DNA from: Wolinella sp963540505
GTDB taxonomy: Bacteria > Campylobacterota > Campylobacteria > Campylobacterales > Helicobacteraceae
Length of the DNA stretch: 64,000 bases
NCBI GenBank assembly: GCA_963540505.1
Contig: CAUTMV010000001.1
Coordinates: forward strand, 1 to 64,000
Direction: 5' to 3'
The position numbers and the translations under genes were made by a program. This document shows, piece after piece, positions 8,772 through 17,685 of this stretch. The notes beneath the pieces were generated by a model that saw only the letters and a program-made list of their open reading frames with translations, had not been told where the DNA came from and made no database searches. Within the stretch, counting starts at the first letter, position 1. Every line of letters begins with the position of its first letter.

Positions 8772-9989
8772 TTGCGCCTTTTGCTTCTTATCGCTTCAAT
8801 ATCATTGCTCCTTGCCGCGCCGCTTGATCGGGAGATTAATCAAAAAAGCGGCGAGCTAAAGGCTAGTATCCAAAAAGAGCGCACGATTACGCAGAAGCTC
8901 GAGACGCTGGGCGGCGAGATTAATCGCCAACAGCAAAAAATCGGCTCGCTTGATGAGGAGATTAAGGAGGCACTTAAAAAGATTACCCAAAATGAGGGCG
9001 AGCTTTCGGCGCATAAAAGGACGTTTGAGACGCTGGAGAGGAATCGTATCAAAATCGAGCGTCAAAAAGATGAGCTTTTGGCACAGATTTTGGAAGTAAT
9101 CGCTCAAGATGCTGCGTTTGTGATGATTTTAAACGAACATCAGGCGCAAAATCCCGAGGATTTAATCCTTGAGGAGAGCTTTAAGGTGCTGAGTGTCGAG
9201 ATTAAGAAGCGACTTTCGGATTTGACCTTTGGGCTGGCTCAACTAAGCAAACAATCCGAGCAGATTAGCGCGGATATGACGCACCTCGCCAAATACATCG
9301 CGCAGGAGCAGGAGCGACACAAGAAGCTTAGCGAAATGCGTCAAACCAAAAAGAGGCTTATCAGCTCGCTGGATCAGGAGATTAAGAATTACGATTCTGA
9401 GCTGAAGCGCATTGTGAGGGAGCGTGAGAGTCTGAAAAATATCCTAAAAGAGCTCAATATCACCAAAGAACGTGAAGCGGAGAAAGCACGCAGGTTAAAA
9501 GAGGAGCAGCTGCGCGCTCAGAGCAAAACTCAAGCGGAAAGAGAGGCACTGCAAGTGCGTCAGATCGCAAGCTCCTACCACGATGTGAGCACGGTGAAAT
9601 ATCATGGGAGCAAGACGATTCCCCCGCTGGATCATTACAGAATCGAGCAGAAATTCGGACCCTATTATGATCCCGTGTATAAGATTAAGGTGTTTAACGA
9701 ATCGGTGGTTTTCAACCCAAAAGAGCGCGATGCGAAGGTGTATAGCGTGCTTGATGGCAAAGTGGTGTTTGCCAAAGAGACGCCCATGCTCAAGCGCGTG
9801 GTGATCATCGAACACAAAGGGAGTATCCATACGATTTATGCTCAACTGGACAAAATTGCCCCGACGATTAAGCCCGGCACCATCGTGAAAAAGGGCTATA
9901 CGATTGGGCGAGTCGATTCCCGACTGAAGTTTGAAGTAACGCAAAAAGAGCATCACATCGACCCGCTGGAATTTATTACAGTAAAATAA
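8772..9989 (+). CDS. envC: EnvC-like murein hydrolase activator (coiled coil plus degenerate LytM)
   Basis: This 405-residue periplasmic protein has a signal peptide (residues 1-16), a long heptad-rich coiled coil from about 20 to 260, and a C-terminal M23/LytM-like domain (about 285-405). The zinc-binding HxxxD and HxH motifs of active M23 peptidases are not visible: the positions read YKIKVFNESV and LKFEVTQ. That pattern matches E. coli EnvC, which does not cut murein but activates amidases under FtsEX control. The start is a TTG two bases after the ftsX stop. Position and architecture match C. jejuni Cj1275c. Confidence 0.84.
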   Translation: MRLLLLIASISLLLAAPLDREINQKSGELKASIQKERTITQKLETLGGEINRQQQKIGSLDEEIKEALKKITQNEGELSAHKRTFETLERNRIKIERQKDELLAQILEVIAQDAAFVMILNEHQAQNPEDLILEESFKVLSVEIKKRLSDLTFGLAQLSKQSEQISADMTHLAKYIAQEQERHKKLSEMRQTKKRLISSLDQEIKNYDSELKRIVRERESLKNILKELNITKEREAEKARRLKEEQLRAQSKTQAEREALQVRQIASSYHDVSTVKYHGSKTIPPLDHYRIEQKFGPYYDPVYKIKVFNESVVFNPKERDAKVYSVLDGKVVFAKETPMLKRVVIIEHKGSIHTIYAQLDKIAPTIKPGTIVKKGYTIGRVDSRLKFEVTQKEHHIDPLEFITVK

Positions 9990-10043
9990 ATTTATGTCGA
10001 TATTCCTAGACAGGAATTGAGTTTATGCCAAAAGGAGAGAGTG

Positions 10044-10448
10044 ATGGTTGAGAATATCAGACAATCTAACGCTGCCAACGTCGCCTCGAGTAGTTTGCCG
10101 GGAGTTCCCGGCGCTTCATCAAGTATGCCACGAGGCGCAGATGCGTCAAAGGTTGAGAAAAGTCCGACACAAGTGGCGCAGGAGCAGGTAAAAGAGCTTC
10201 GGGAAAATAAAAATGTCGAGGAGCTTAAAAGGGATCTCATGGAGCTTACAGAGCAGCTAAATAAGGAGTTCAATCCGCTGAATACGAATGTGAAGTTTGG
10301 TTATAGCGATGATATTGAAAGCCTCTATGTAACTGTGAGTGAGCGCGATACTGATAGGGTTATACGCAAGATTCCCAGCGATGAGGCGATGGAGCTTATG
10401 GCAAAAATGCGCGAGATTGTGGGAATCATCTTTGATAAAAAGGGCTAG
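10044..10448 (+). CDS. flaG: Flagellar protein FlaG
   Basis: This 134-residue protein has a disordered, Ser/Pro/Gly-rich N-terminus and a conserved C-terminal domain (about 60-134) with FGYSDDIESLYVTV and RKIPSDEAMELM, typical of FlaG. In Campylobacter FlaG limits filament length, and the order flaG-fliD-fliS is conserved. AAGGAGAG six bases upstream sets the ATG. No GG-N10-GC sigma54 element was found before it, so its promoter is unclear. Confidence 0.9.
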   Translation: MVENIRQSNAANVASSSLPGVPGASSSMPRGADASKVEKSPTQVAQEQVKELRENKNVEELKRDLMELTEQLNKEFNPLNTNVKFGYSDDIESLYVTVSERDTDRVIRKIPSDEAMELMAKMREIVGIIFDKKG

Positions 10449-10505
10449 AAACCCGCGAAATATCGGGCTGTGAATTAGAATTGATAGAGTAAAAAGGAGA
10501 GTATT

Positions 10506-12551
10506 ATGGCTACCGGGACGGTTACTGCGCTAGGAATCGGGAGCAATGTCCTTACAAGCGACATGATTGATAAGCTTAGGAATGCTGAGAGGCAATCTCG
10601 CGTTACCCCTCTTGTGAAAAAAGCCAAGGCTAATTTGGATAAGCAGTCGAGCTTAACAAAGCTCATGACGCTTTTTAACGCGCTTAATAGCAGTGCTAAG
10701 AAGCTCTCAGATACAAGCACCTATTTGGAGCGTTCAAGCACTGTTTCGGGTAAAGGAGTGAGTGCTACGATCGGCGCTGGGCTTCCTATTCAGGATATTA
10801 CCGTGCGGGTAAATCAGCTCGCTAAGGGAGATATTAACCAAGTGGGGACGAGCTATGCGTCTAGGGATTCCGTCTTTAGCAGCATTAATTCCGTGTTGAA
10901 ATTTCATGCCGGCGGGAAAGATTATTCTGTAAAAATCAGAGCAGGAATGACACTTGGTGAGGTGGCACAGAGCATTACTGATGCGACAGGCGGGAAGATT
11001 ACCGGAGTCGTCATGAAAACAGGCGGCAGCAAACCCTATCAACTGATGATTAACTCCAAAAATACCGGCTCAGATAGTAAGATCTACTTTGGTTCGACGC
11101 TCACAAGCAATGCTTTGCGTGCAGGGAAGATTGAAGCGAGCAATAATGGCGATTTTACCGTAACATTAAAAGACAAAAATGGCGTGAGTAAGACGCTCAA
11201 TGTTACTGTGCCTGCGACCGCGACAAACTCCGATGCACAGGGGAATGCCGCGGCAATCCAAAAGGCGATTAAAGATGCAATTGCCGCAGATAGTGATTTT
11301 GCCGGACTTGAGAACGATATTAATGTCGGAATCAGCGGCGAGGGCAAGCGAGTGGTCATTAATGATCGTCGCGGACATGATGTTAAAGTGGGTGGGAGCA
11401 AAGCAGGTCAGTTTGGCTTCACTACGACTGAGACAGGTAAGGTAAATACCGTCGAGGGCAATCCTGTCTCAGGCGGGAAGCTCACGGGGAAACTAACCAT
11501 CGGCGATGTAGATCTTGATCTCTCCACCATCACAAGTGATGGCAATAATGGTCAGCAAAATGCCGAAGCGGTGCGCGATAAGATTAATAGCAGTAGCTCT
11601 GAATATACCGCTTCGGTAAAAAATGGTCGATTGATTATCAATAAAAATGATGGCGGTCAAGTGCAGGTAGTTGTCAAAGGTGCGGATAAGTCGCCCGAGC
11701 AAGCAGCAAGCAGGAAAGCCATTGCTTCTTTGGGATTGACGGCTGGGGCACATCAGTCTTATGAGAAATTTCAAGAGAGCACGCTAAAGCTTAAAAATAT
11801 CCAAGCTGCTCAGGATGCGAAATTCATCTACAACGGAATCTCCATCACGCGAGGGAGCAACTCTGTTAGCGATGTTATTTCCGGGGTGAATTTGGAGCTC
11901 ACAGCGGTGCATAAAGATACCGATTCCCCCTCTGTGATACGGGTTACGCGAAATAATAAGAGCGTCTTTGATGAGGTGAAGTCGTTTGTTGAGACGTTTA
12001 ATCAGTTGATGAATAAGCTCAACGAAGAGATGAAATATGATGCGGATACGAAAATCGCAGGGAATTTTCAAGGCGATGGCGATCTTAGGAGTTTGCGCAC
12101 GGCTTTGAATGCGCTTATTTCGTATAGCAATGGAGATCGGGATACGCTCTTTAAATATGGAGTTTCACTCAATGATCATGGGAAAATGACGCTTGATGCC
12201 GAGAAGCTCAAAAAAGCATTTGAAGAAAATCCCGAGAGGGCGATTGCATTTTTTAAAGGCACTACACGTAAAATTAATGGCAAAGAAGTTGAAGAACAGG
12301 GGGTTTTCTCTAGATTCCGCAAGACGCTTGATGGGTATGTTACCGGAGGAAAATCTAAGCTCAAGCTTCTTGAAAAATCACTCAGTGATGAGGGGAAACG
12401 CCTAAGCGAAGAGAAGAAAAAAGCGGAGAGTGACATCAAAACGCGCTATGAGTCTCTAACAGCGCGTTTTATTGCGTATGACGCCATGATTGCGAAGATC
12501 AATCGAAGTTTTGGTGCGCTGGATATGATGATTAAGCAGTCTATGAAGTGA
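10506..12551 (+). CDS. fliD: Flagellar filament cap protein FliD
   Basis: This 681-residue secreted protein forms the cap that folds flagellin subunits at the filament tip. The N-terminal helix-forming domain (about 1-100) and the C-terminal D0/D1-like coiled region (about 560-681) flank a long beta-rich central region with repeated GGK and SxNNGDFTV segments. The FliD_N pattern (GSNVLTSDMIDKL) and the FliD_C features (FNQLMNKLNEEMKYD) are both present. The length is close to Campylobacter and Helicobacter FliD. A good AAAGGAGAG ribosome site precedes the ATG. It is followed after seven bases by fliS. Confidence 0.95.
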   Translation: MATGTVTALGIGSNVLTSDMIDKLRNAERQSRVTPLVKKAKANLDKQSSLTKLMTLFNALNSSAKKLSDTSTYLERSSTVSGKGVSATIGAGLPIQDITVRVNQLAKGDINQVGTSYASRDSVFSSINSVLKFHAGGKDYSVKIRAGMTLGEVAQSITDATGGKITGVVMKTGGSKPYQLMINSKNTGSDSKIYFGSTLTSNALRAGKIEASNNGDFTVTLKDKNGVSKTLNVTVPATATNSDAQGNAAAIQKAIKDAIAADSDFAGLENDINVGISGEGKRVVINDRRGHDVKVGGSKAGQFGFTTTETGKVNTVEGNPVSGGKLTGKLTIGDVDLDLSTITSDGNNGQQNAEAVRDKINSSSSEYTASVKNGRLIINKNDGGQVQVVVKGADKSPEQAASRKAIASLGLTAGAHQSYEKFQESTLKLKNIQAAQDAKFIYNGISITRGSNSVSDVISGVNLELTAVHKDTDSPSVIRVTRNNKSVFDEVKSFVETFNQLMNKLNEEMKYDADTKIAGNFQGDGDLRSLRTALNALISYSNGDRDTLFKYGVSLNDHGKMTLDAEKLKKAFEENPERAIAFFKGTTRKINGKEVEEQGVFSRFRKTLDGYVTGGKSKLKLLEKSLSDEGKRLSEEKKKAESDIKTRYESLTARFIAYDAMIAKINRSFGALDMMIKQSMK

Positions 12552-12558
12552 GGCATAA

Positions 12559-12948
12559 ATGAGAAGCAGCACAGCCTATAGCTCCTATCAGCAAAACTCC
12601 GTAACCGTGGAATCCCCGGCAAAGCTCATCGAAATGCTTTATGAGGGAATCCTGCGCTTCACTGCGCTTGCAAAAAGGGCGATTGATGGCGAGGATATTG
12701 AGAAGAAAATCTACTACATCAACAGAACGACCGATATTTTTACCGAGTTGCTCAATTCACTTGATTATCAACGTGGAGGCGATGTTGCACATTATCTTAC
12801 GGGGCTATACACTCATCAGATTAAGCTTCTCACGCAGGCGAATGCGGAAAATAACAAAGAGAAGATTGACATTGTGATTAAGGTGGCTAGGGGGTTACTT
12901 GAGGCGTGGAGGGAGATTCACCAAAATGAGCTGGCTCAAGGAGTGTAA
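12559..12948 (+). CDS. fliS: Flagellin chaperone FliS
   Basis: This 129-residue all-helical chaperone binds the C-terminus of flagellin and keeps it unfolded for export. The N-terminal YSSYQQNSVTVESPAKLIEMLY segment and the later VARGLLEAWREI are family signatures. It is translationally linked to fliD (seven-base gap), and the next small gene starts inside its last 23 bases. Confidence 0.93.
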   Translation: MRSSTAYSSYQQNSVTVESPAKLIEMLYEGILRFTALAKRAIDGEDIEKKIYYINRTTDIFTELLNSLDYQRGGDVAHYLTGLYTHQIKLLTQANAENNKEKIDIVIKVARGLLEAWREIHQNELAQGV

Positions 12949-13177
12949 AATTGCGATCCTTGAGCGCGATATTCCTGCGCTTGAGCGACTGATTCCTGCG
13001 ATTCCCGATTCCTTTGAGAGTGTGAGCGAGATGGAAGAGGCGCGTAGCTATCTTGAGGAGGCGCGTGCCATTTTCTTATCCGAGCGCGAGCTTGTATCCG
13101 GTGAGCTTGAGAAGCTAAGAAAGATGAAGCGTTTTGTCGAGACCGAACAGGAAAAGTCGCTTAATACCCATTTTTGA
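12926..13177 (+). CDS. Small helical protein after fliS, FliT-like candidate
   Basis: This 83-residue acidic, fully helical protein begins within the end of fliS (ATG of MSWLKECKI). It is rich in Glu, Leu and Lys with heptad character. Position and size suggest a flagellar export chaperone in the FliT slot, and C. jejuni also has a small gene after fliS. No FliT signature is strong enough for assignment, so the role is inferred from context only. Confidence 0.6.
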   Translation: MSWLKECKIAILERDIPALERLIPAIPDSFESVSEMEEARSYLEEARAIFLSERELVSGELEKLRKMKRFVETEQEKSLNTHF

Positions 13178-13227
13178 ATCTCTACACTACAATAACTAAA
13201 TCTAATTTCTTCACATAAAGTTTTTGA

Positions 13228-14118
13228 ATGCAATGGAAACCGATTGACATTGAGGATAGGGCGATTTTGGAGCGTTATTTTAGCGCGCAGGATTTGCATG
13301 TCTCTGATTTTTCATTTACCAATCTCTATCTGTGGCACTTTTCGCGCTCTATATCGTATGCGATTGTTGATGGATTGCTCTGCATTAAGACGCAATATCA
13401 CGGCGAGCAGCCGTTTTTGTTTTACCCCTTGGGGCAGGGCGATAAGAGAGCGGTGATAGAGCAGCTTATGGAGCGCTTCGATTCCCATGCGATTCCCTTT
13501 AGTTTTCGCTCGCTCAACCTCAAGATGACCCAAGAGCTCGAGCGGCTTTTCCCTGCGCGTTTTGAATTTATTCACAATCGTGATCGCTCCGACTATATCT
13601 ATGCGGTTGAGGAGCTTATTGAGCTAAAGGGGCGGAAGTTTCACAAGAAAAAGAACCATCTCAATCGCTTTTTTGAGCTTTACCCGAACTTCAGCTACGA
13701 GAATCTTAGTAGCGAGAATGTTGAGGAGCTTCTTGAGGCATGGAAGCTTTGGTTTGGGCGGATTGCCGATGAGGCTGATGAGGGGCTAAAGAACGAATAC
13801 ATCGGAATTGTCGAGACATTAAAGCAGTTTGACAACATGAGTTACAAGGGCGGAATCCTGCGTGTTGAGGGCAAGATTGTTGCTTTCACGTTTGGAGAGC
13901 AGCTAGATAGCGATAGTGTGGTGGTGCATATCGAAAAGGCGGATACTGAATATCACGGCGCATATCAGGCGATTAATCAGCAGTTTCTCGCCAACGAGTG
14001 GCAACATCTAAAATACGTCAATCGCGAGGAAGATCTGGGAATCGAGGGGCTCAGACGGGCTAAGCTCTCCTATCAGCCCGTCAGTTTTGTCGATAAATAC
14101 AACGCGATTCTTAAGTAA
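13228..14118 (+). CDS. DUF2156 protein (GNAT-like, phosphatidylglycerol lysyltransferase-related domain)
   Basis: This 296-residue cytoplasmic protein matches the DUF2156 fold, related to the catalytic half of MprF-type aminoacyl-phosphatidylglycerol synthases. Characteristic stretches are DFSFTNLYLWH near the N-terminus, KGRKFHKKKNHLNRF near 135 and VHIEKADTEYHGAYQAINQQF near 235. It lacks the membrane helices of MprF, so the acceptor molecule is unknown. It ends where the convergent membrane-protein gene ends: 14118 is adjacent to 14119. Confidence 0.75.
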   Translation: MQWKPIDIEDRAILERYFSAQDLHVSDFSFTNLYLWHFSRSISYAIVDGLLCIKTQYHGEQPFLFYPLGQGDKRAVIEQLMERFDSHAIPFSFRSLNLKMTQELERLFPARFEFIHNRDRSDYIYAVEELIELKGRKFHKKKNHLNRFFELYPNFSYENLSSENVEELLEAWKLWFGRIADEADEGLKNEYIGIVETLKQFDNMSYKGGILRVEGKIVAFTFGEQLDSDSVVVHIEKADTEYHGAYQAINQQFLANEWQHLKYVNREEDLGIEGLRRAKLSYQPVSFVDKYNAILK

Positions 14119-15138
14119 CTAGAAGAAAAAAATCTCCGCAGGATAGTTTGCCCCCGCACCCTTACGCAAATCCAAAAATGCTCGCACCTTTTTAAAATCC
14201 TCGGCAGCATGACTGCTTAGGTGCTCTTGCACCGCACTAATCATCTCGAGATCCAGGAGCGTGTAGAGGTAAGATTCCTCCGCTTTGTCCGTGTGATTTG
14301 CGATATTTTCAAAGAGTTTTAGCCACACATCAGGCTCAAGCACGCCTTTTAGCTTTTGCGCGAGATTGAGATACTCTTGTGGCATGTAGGCAGCGGCGAT
14401 TCCGAGCTTTGCAATCTCCTCTCCATTTAGTTTCGCCCGCACGCCATCATAGGAATCAAGCAAGCAGCGCGCCCATGCAGCGTCCATGGCGACGCTGTCT
14501 TGGTATCTGCGAAACTCCCTCTCTTCACCGTTTTTAAACAACATCAATAGCGCGGCTTTTTTGAGGGAATCGGGTGCATTGCCCCTCTTTAGCACTTCAA
14601 TCGCCACTCTAGTATCGTTACTTTTTAGACGATTGAGCTGGTTTTGGATATTGAGTGGCGCATCATAAGGGAGGGAAAATCGCCTCAAGTCCACCACCTC
14701 GCCCGCATAGATTTTGCTATGCGCCTCGATGAGCTCATCAATCTCAGGAGAATCGCTTGATGTTGTGTGCGGCTCGATATTTAAGGAGAAGCGGTGCAGG
14801 ATTTTTGAAATCTGCGAAAAATAGGGAGTTTTGAACGTCCCTTGAAACTCCTTTTTGGCTGCTTGTGCGAATAGCTGCTGGATTAAAAGCTCAAAGTCGC
14901 GCTTGTGATGGTGCTCTTTGAAATACTCCTTTGCTTTTGTTTTGAGAAATCCCAAAAATATCAGCACAAAAAGTAGCGTCATGGGCAAAATCATCCAAAG
15001 TGCCACGGGGAGACTCCATGACTGCATGCCCACGGGCGAAGTGTAAGTGTAGATGTCTTGATTGATGTTGTAGACGTAGACCCCGATAACAAGGCTCAAG
15101 AGTGCCCAGAGGAGCGTAAGAGTTCTAAGTTTCATCAT
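14119..15138 (-). CDS. Two-helix membrane protein with large cytoplasmic domain, unknown function
   Basis: This 339-residue protein has hydrophobic helices at about 5-24 and 43-65 followed by a soluble, helical, Leu- and Glu-rich domain reminiscent of TPR-like folds. I recognise no catalytic motif. A gene of this type precedes dksA in C. jejuni (Cj0124c region), so it is a conserved but uncharacterised member of this cluster. AAGGAAAAT precedes two consecutive ATG codons, either of which could be used. Confidence 0.7.
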   Translation of the reverse strand: MMKLRTLTLLWALLSLVIGVYVYNINQDIYTYTSPVGMQSWSLPVALWMILPMTLLFVLIFLGFLKTKAKEYFKEHHHKRDFELLIQQLFAQAAKKEFQGTFKTPYFSQISKILHRFSLNIEPHTTSSDSPEIDELIEAHSKIYAGEVVDLRRFSLPYDAPLNIQNQLNRLKSNDTRVAIEVLKRGNAPDSLKKAALLMLFKNGEEREFRRYQDSVAMDAAWARCLLDSYDGVRAKLNGEEIAKLGIAAAYMPQEYLNLAQKLKGVLEPDVWLKLFENIANHTDKAEESYLYTLLDLEMISAVQEHLSSHAAEDFKKVRAFLDLRKGAGANYPAEIFFF

Positions 15139-15152
15139 ATTTTCCTTGCGTG

Positions 15153-15500
15153 TTAACTTTTTTCTACGATTTCCCTACACACTATACAATACTTAGCGTG
15201 TGGTTTTACTTTGAGACGCGAGATGCCAATCGCCTCCTCGCACATGTCGCATATTCCATAGCCGCCCTGCTCGATTTTTTTGAGTGCCTCTTTTATCTCG
15301 TTGAGCTCTTGCTGCTGTTTGAGCGTGATTGATGAGCCCACGAGACTTTCGGCACTCGCGCTTGCGTAATCCAGCTCATCGCTTAAGTGCTGATCATTTA
15401 GGATCGCAATGTCTTGTGCACTGCTCTGTATATTTTGCAAAATCTGCTTTTCGCGATCTGAGAGTAATTTTTTGAAATGTTCCAATTCACTTTCGCGCAT
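15153..15500 (-). CDS. dksA: DksA/TraR-family zinc-finger transcription factor
   Basis: This 115-residue protein has an N-terminal coiled coil (about 1-75) and a C-terminal four-cysteine zinc finger (CDMCEE and CIVCRE). DksA-type factors enter the RNA polymerase secondary channel and adjust rRNA and metabolic promoters, with ppGpp in proteobacteria. The length is shorter than E. coli DksA, as in Campylobacter Cj0125c. It sits 12 bases after rlmH in the same operon. Confidence 0.9.
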   Translation of the reverse strand: MRESELEHFKKLLSDREKQILQNIQSSAQDIAILNDQHLSDELDYASASAESLVGSSITLKQQQELNEIKEALKKIEQGGYGICDMCEEAIGISRLKVKPHAKYCIVCREIVEKS

Positions 15501-15512
15501 GAATATCGCTCC

Positions 15513-15980
15513 TTATTTATGATAGGGGTGATGGTGGAGAATCGTAAGGGCGCGGTAGATCTGCTCGCACAATACGACTTTGGCAATCTTGTGCCCCATG
15601 GTGAGCGCGCTCAAGGAGAGGCGCATGGAGCACTTCTGCAGGAATCCTTCGCCAAAGCCATACGCCCCTCCGATGAAAAAGCTAATGCCCTGCTCTTTTT
15701 GCCGCACTACTTCTGCGAATCCTTTGGTATCAAGCATTTTCCCCGTGGGGGTGAGCGCGATATTGTATCCGCCCTCAAGATAGGACTCACACGCGGCACA
15801 ATAGGCGAGCGCGGATTCCCGCTCGTTTGCACTTTTTTGCGCAAGTGCGATGGATTTGTTGAAAATCTCTACCACTTCAAGACTCGCATTGAAGGCTTTT
15901 GAGAGCCTGATAAAATGATCTGTAAGCTCGCCATAAGCGTCATTTTGGGGCTTAGAGATGCAATAGACACGGATTCTCAT
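15513..15980 (-). CDS. rlmH: 23S rRNA pseudouridine-1915 N3-methyltransferase RlmH
   Basis: This 155-residue SPOUT-fold enzyme methylates pseudouridine 1915 of 23S rRNA using S-adenosylmethionine. The motifs LTPTGKMLDTKGFAEVV and FFIGGAYGFGEGF form the trefoil-knot SAM site. Two ATG codons are adjacent (15983 and 15980); both lie within the end of accD, showing coupled translation. Order and neighbours match C. jejuni Cj0126c. Confidence 0.92.
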   Translation of the reverse strand: MRIRVYCISKPQNDAYGELTDHFIRLSKAFNASLEVVEIFNKSIALAQKSANERESALAYCAACESYLEGGYNIALTPTGKMLDTKGFAEVVRQKEQGISFFIGGAYGFGEGFLQKCSMRLSLSALTMGHKIAKVVLCEQIYRALTILHHHPYHK

Positions 15981-16824
15981 CATGTGCGTTAAAGAATTGC
16001 AATAGATCGCTTAGGGTCTTTTTCATCTCCTTGCGATGGACGATCATATCAATTAGCCCGTGCTCAAGCAAGAATTCCGCCGTCTGGAATCCCTCCGGAA
16101 GATCTGCGCCAATGGTTTGCTTAATCACTCTTGCCCCGGCAAAACCCACCATCGCGCCCGGTTCAGCGATAATAATGTCGCCCAAAAAGGCAAAAGAGGC
16201 ACTCACGCCCCCCATCGTCGGATCGGTAAGAATCGAGATAAAAGGAAGTCCCGCCTGCGAGAGCCGCGCGAGAGCCGCGCTGGTCTTTGCCATCTGCATG
16301 AGCGAATAGGTGCTCTCCTGCATGCGCGCCCCTCCGCTGGTGCTCACGATGACAAGCCCCTGACGCTTCTCAATTGCTCGATTCACCGCGCGCACAATCT
16401 TCTCGCCCTCCACAGAGCCCAAGCTCCCGCCCATAAAGGCAAAATCAAAGAGCACGATTTGCGTCGCAACGCCATCAACGCGGCATTCTCCGCTGAGAAC
16501 CGAGCTAGGACGCCCGCCGGTCTTCTCTCTCCCCTCTTCGATACGCTTTTTGTAGCTTTTTTTATCCACGAACGTGAGCGGATCGGTGGGCTCAAGCGCG
16601 GAATCATACTCGATGAGTGTCCCCTCGTCGCACAGCTCAGCGATACGGTCATTAAGGGAGATTCGCATGTGGAAGTTGCATTTAGTGCAGACGTGCTGCT
16701 GCGCGATCACCTCTTTGTAATACATCAGCGCGTTGCAGCTTGGACATTTGATCCAATGGCTAGGGGAATCGCCCCCCCGCACCCGCTCTTTGGTGAAATT
16801 TTTAAAAAAATCGGCAAAACCCAT
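15952..16824 (-). CDS. accD: Acetyl-CoA carboxylase carboxyltransferase beta subunit
   Basis: This 290-residue subunit, with AccA, moves the carboxyl group from biotin carrier to acetyl-CoA, making malonyl-CoA for fatty acid synthesis. A four-cysteine zinc ribbon (Cys27, Cys30, Cys46, Cys49) precedes the crotonase-fold domain, which carries the SGGARMQE and DPTMGGVSASFA oxyanion loops. The ATG at 16824 has AAGGAGG five bases ahead and is preferred over the in-frame TTG 18 bases upstream. The neighbours are IMPase upstream and rlmH overlapping downstream. Confidence 0.95.
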   Translation of the reverse strand: MGFADFFKNFTKERVRGGDSPSHWIKCPSCNALMYYKEVIAQQHVCTKCNFHMRISLNDRIAELCDEGTLIEYDSALEPTDPLTFVDKKSYKKRIEEGREKTGGRPSSVLSGECRVDGVATQIVLFDFAFMGGSLGSVEGEKIVRAVNRAIEKRQGLVIVSTSGGARMQESTYSLMQMAKTSAALARLSQAGLPFISILTDPTMGGVSASFAFLGDIIIAEPGAMVGFAGARVIKQTIGADLPEGFQTAEFLLEHGLIDMIVHRKEMKKTLSDLLQFFNAHDENPCLLHL

Positions 16825-16834
16825 CTTTCCCTCC

Positions 16835-17569
16835 TTAAGCAATGATCTCTGCGAGCTTTTTAAACACTTCCTCGTCCCTGCTCACAAGCAGGTAATTCCC
16901 CTCATTGTGGAGCACGTGAAGCCCTTCGCACAGAAACAGTCCGGCTTTGGTGTCATAGATTCGCTCTTTCCCTCTAAAAAGGACAAAATCCACATTGTGA
17001 GCCTGTGCAAGCGAGAGCGCGATCGCCCCGGGCGAGCGGAATTTAAAGCCTAGAGCGCGGATTCTCTCCCCAAGGCGACTATTTTTATAAGCACGCTCAA
17101 AAATACCCACTTTCTTCATTTTGGGAAGCGAAGCAAGCGGGATATAAGAAGAGAGCGGATTGCTTAAATGCCCATACAAAGCCTCAGAGGAGGAATCCTC
17201 GCGCAAGAAAACCTCCTGCGAGCAGAAATTCACAATCACCGCTTTTTGTGTCCGATTTTCTGTATCACAAAGTGCAATCGAAGCCCCATAATAGGGAAAA
17301 TGCGAAGCAAAATTATCACTTCCATCAAGCGGATCTAGATAGAGGATTCCCGCGCCTGTGCCCGCGATTTCGCCACTCTCTTCAGAATGAATCGTCCCAT
17401 ATTGCTTAAGATAAGAGGCGAAAATCTCCTCGCACAAGAGATCCGCGTGCAGGCTCTCATCACCTCCCGCGCCCTCTCCTTGCTTCATATAGAGCGCAGG
17501 ATCGCCGTGGTGAAAGTGCTCTATAATCTTTTTGCTCGCCTCTAAAACACTCAAAACAAAGGAATCCAC
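16835..17569 (-). CDS. Inositol monophosphatase-family phosphatase
   Basis: This 244-residue enzyme shares the Mg2+-dependent fold of inositol monophosphatase, fructose-1,6-bisphosphatase and CysQ. The metal site motifs are HSEESGE near residue 80 and YLDPLDGSDNF near 95. The C-terminal motif is weak: a plausible DTKAGLFLCE replaces the usual WDxAxG. The true substrate is unknown. The start is a GTG preceded by AAGGAAGTGG. It is first in the accD-rlmH-dksA string, as in C. jejuni. Confidence 0.85.
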   Translation of the reverse strand: MDSFVLSVLEASKKIIEHFHHGDPALYMKQGEGAGGDESLHADLLCEEIFASYLKQYGTIHSEESGEIAGTGAGILYLDPLDGSDNFASHFPYYGASIALCDTENRTQKAVIVNFCSQEVFLREDSSSEALYGHLSNPLSSYIPLASLPKMKKVGIFERAYKNSRLGERIRALGFKFRSPGAIALSLAQAHNVDFVLFRGKERIYDTKAGLFLCEGLHVLHNEGNYLLVSRDEEVFKKLAEIIA

Positions 17570-17685
17570 TCCACTTCCTTAATCCCCATTTAGGCACATA
17601 GAGCATAAAATAGGGAAAACTAGAGCGAAAGTATAGATAAAAACGAGTTAATTCTTGTTTATGATTTTGGTGTGCGAGGGAGAAA

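Noticed and set aside
9990..10043. Possible sigma54 promoter before flaG
   Set aside because: A GG and GC pair is present but the spacing is 12 rather than 10 bases, and the flanking consensus is absent.
16060..16845. 261-codon plus-strand frame opposite accD
   Set aside because: It is the antisense shadow of accD, which has clear zinc and carboxyltransferase motifs; the shadow is Arg/His-rich with no ribosome site.
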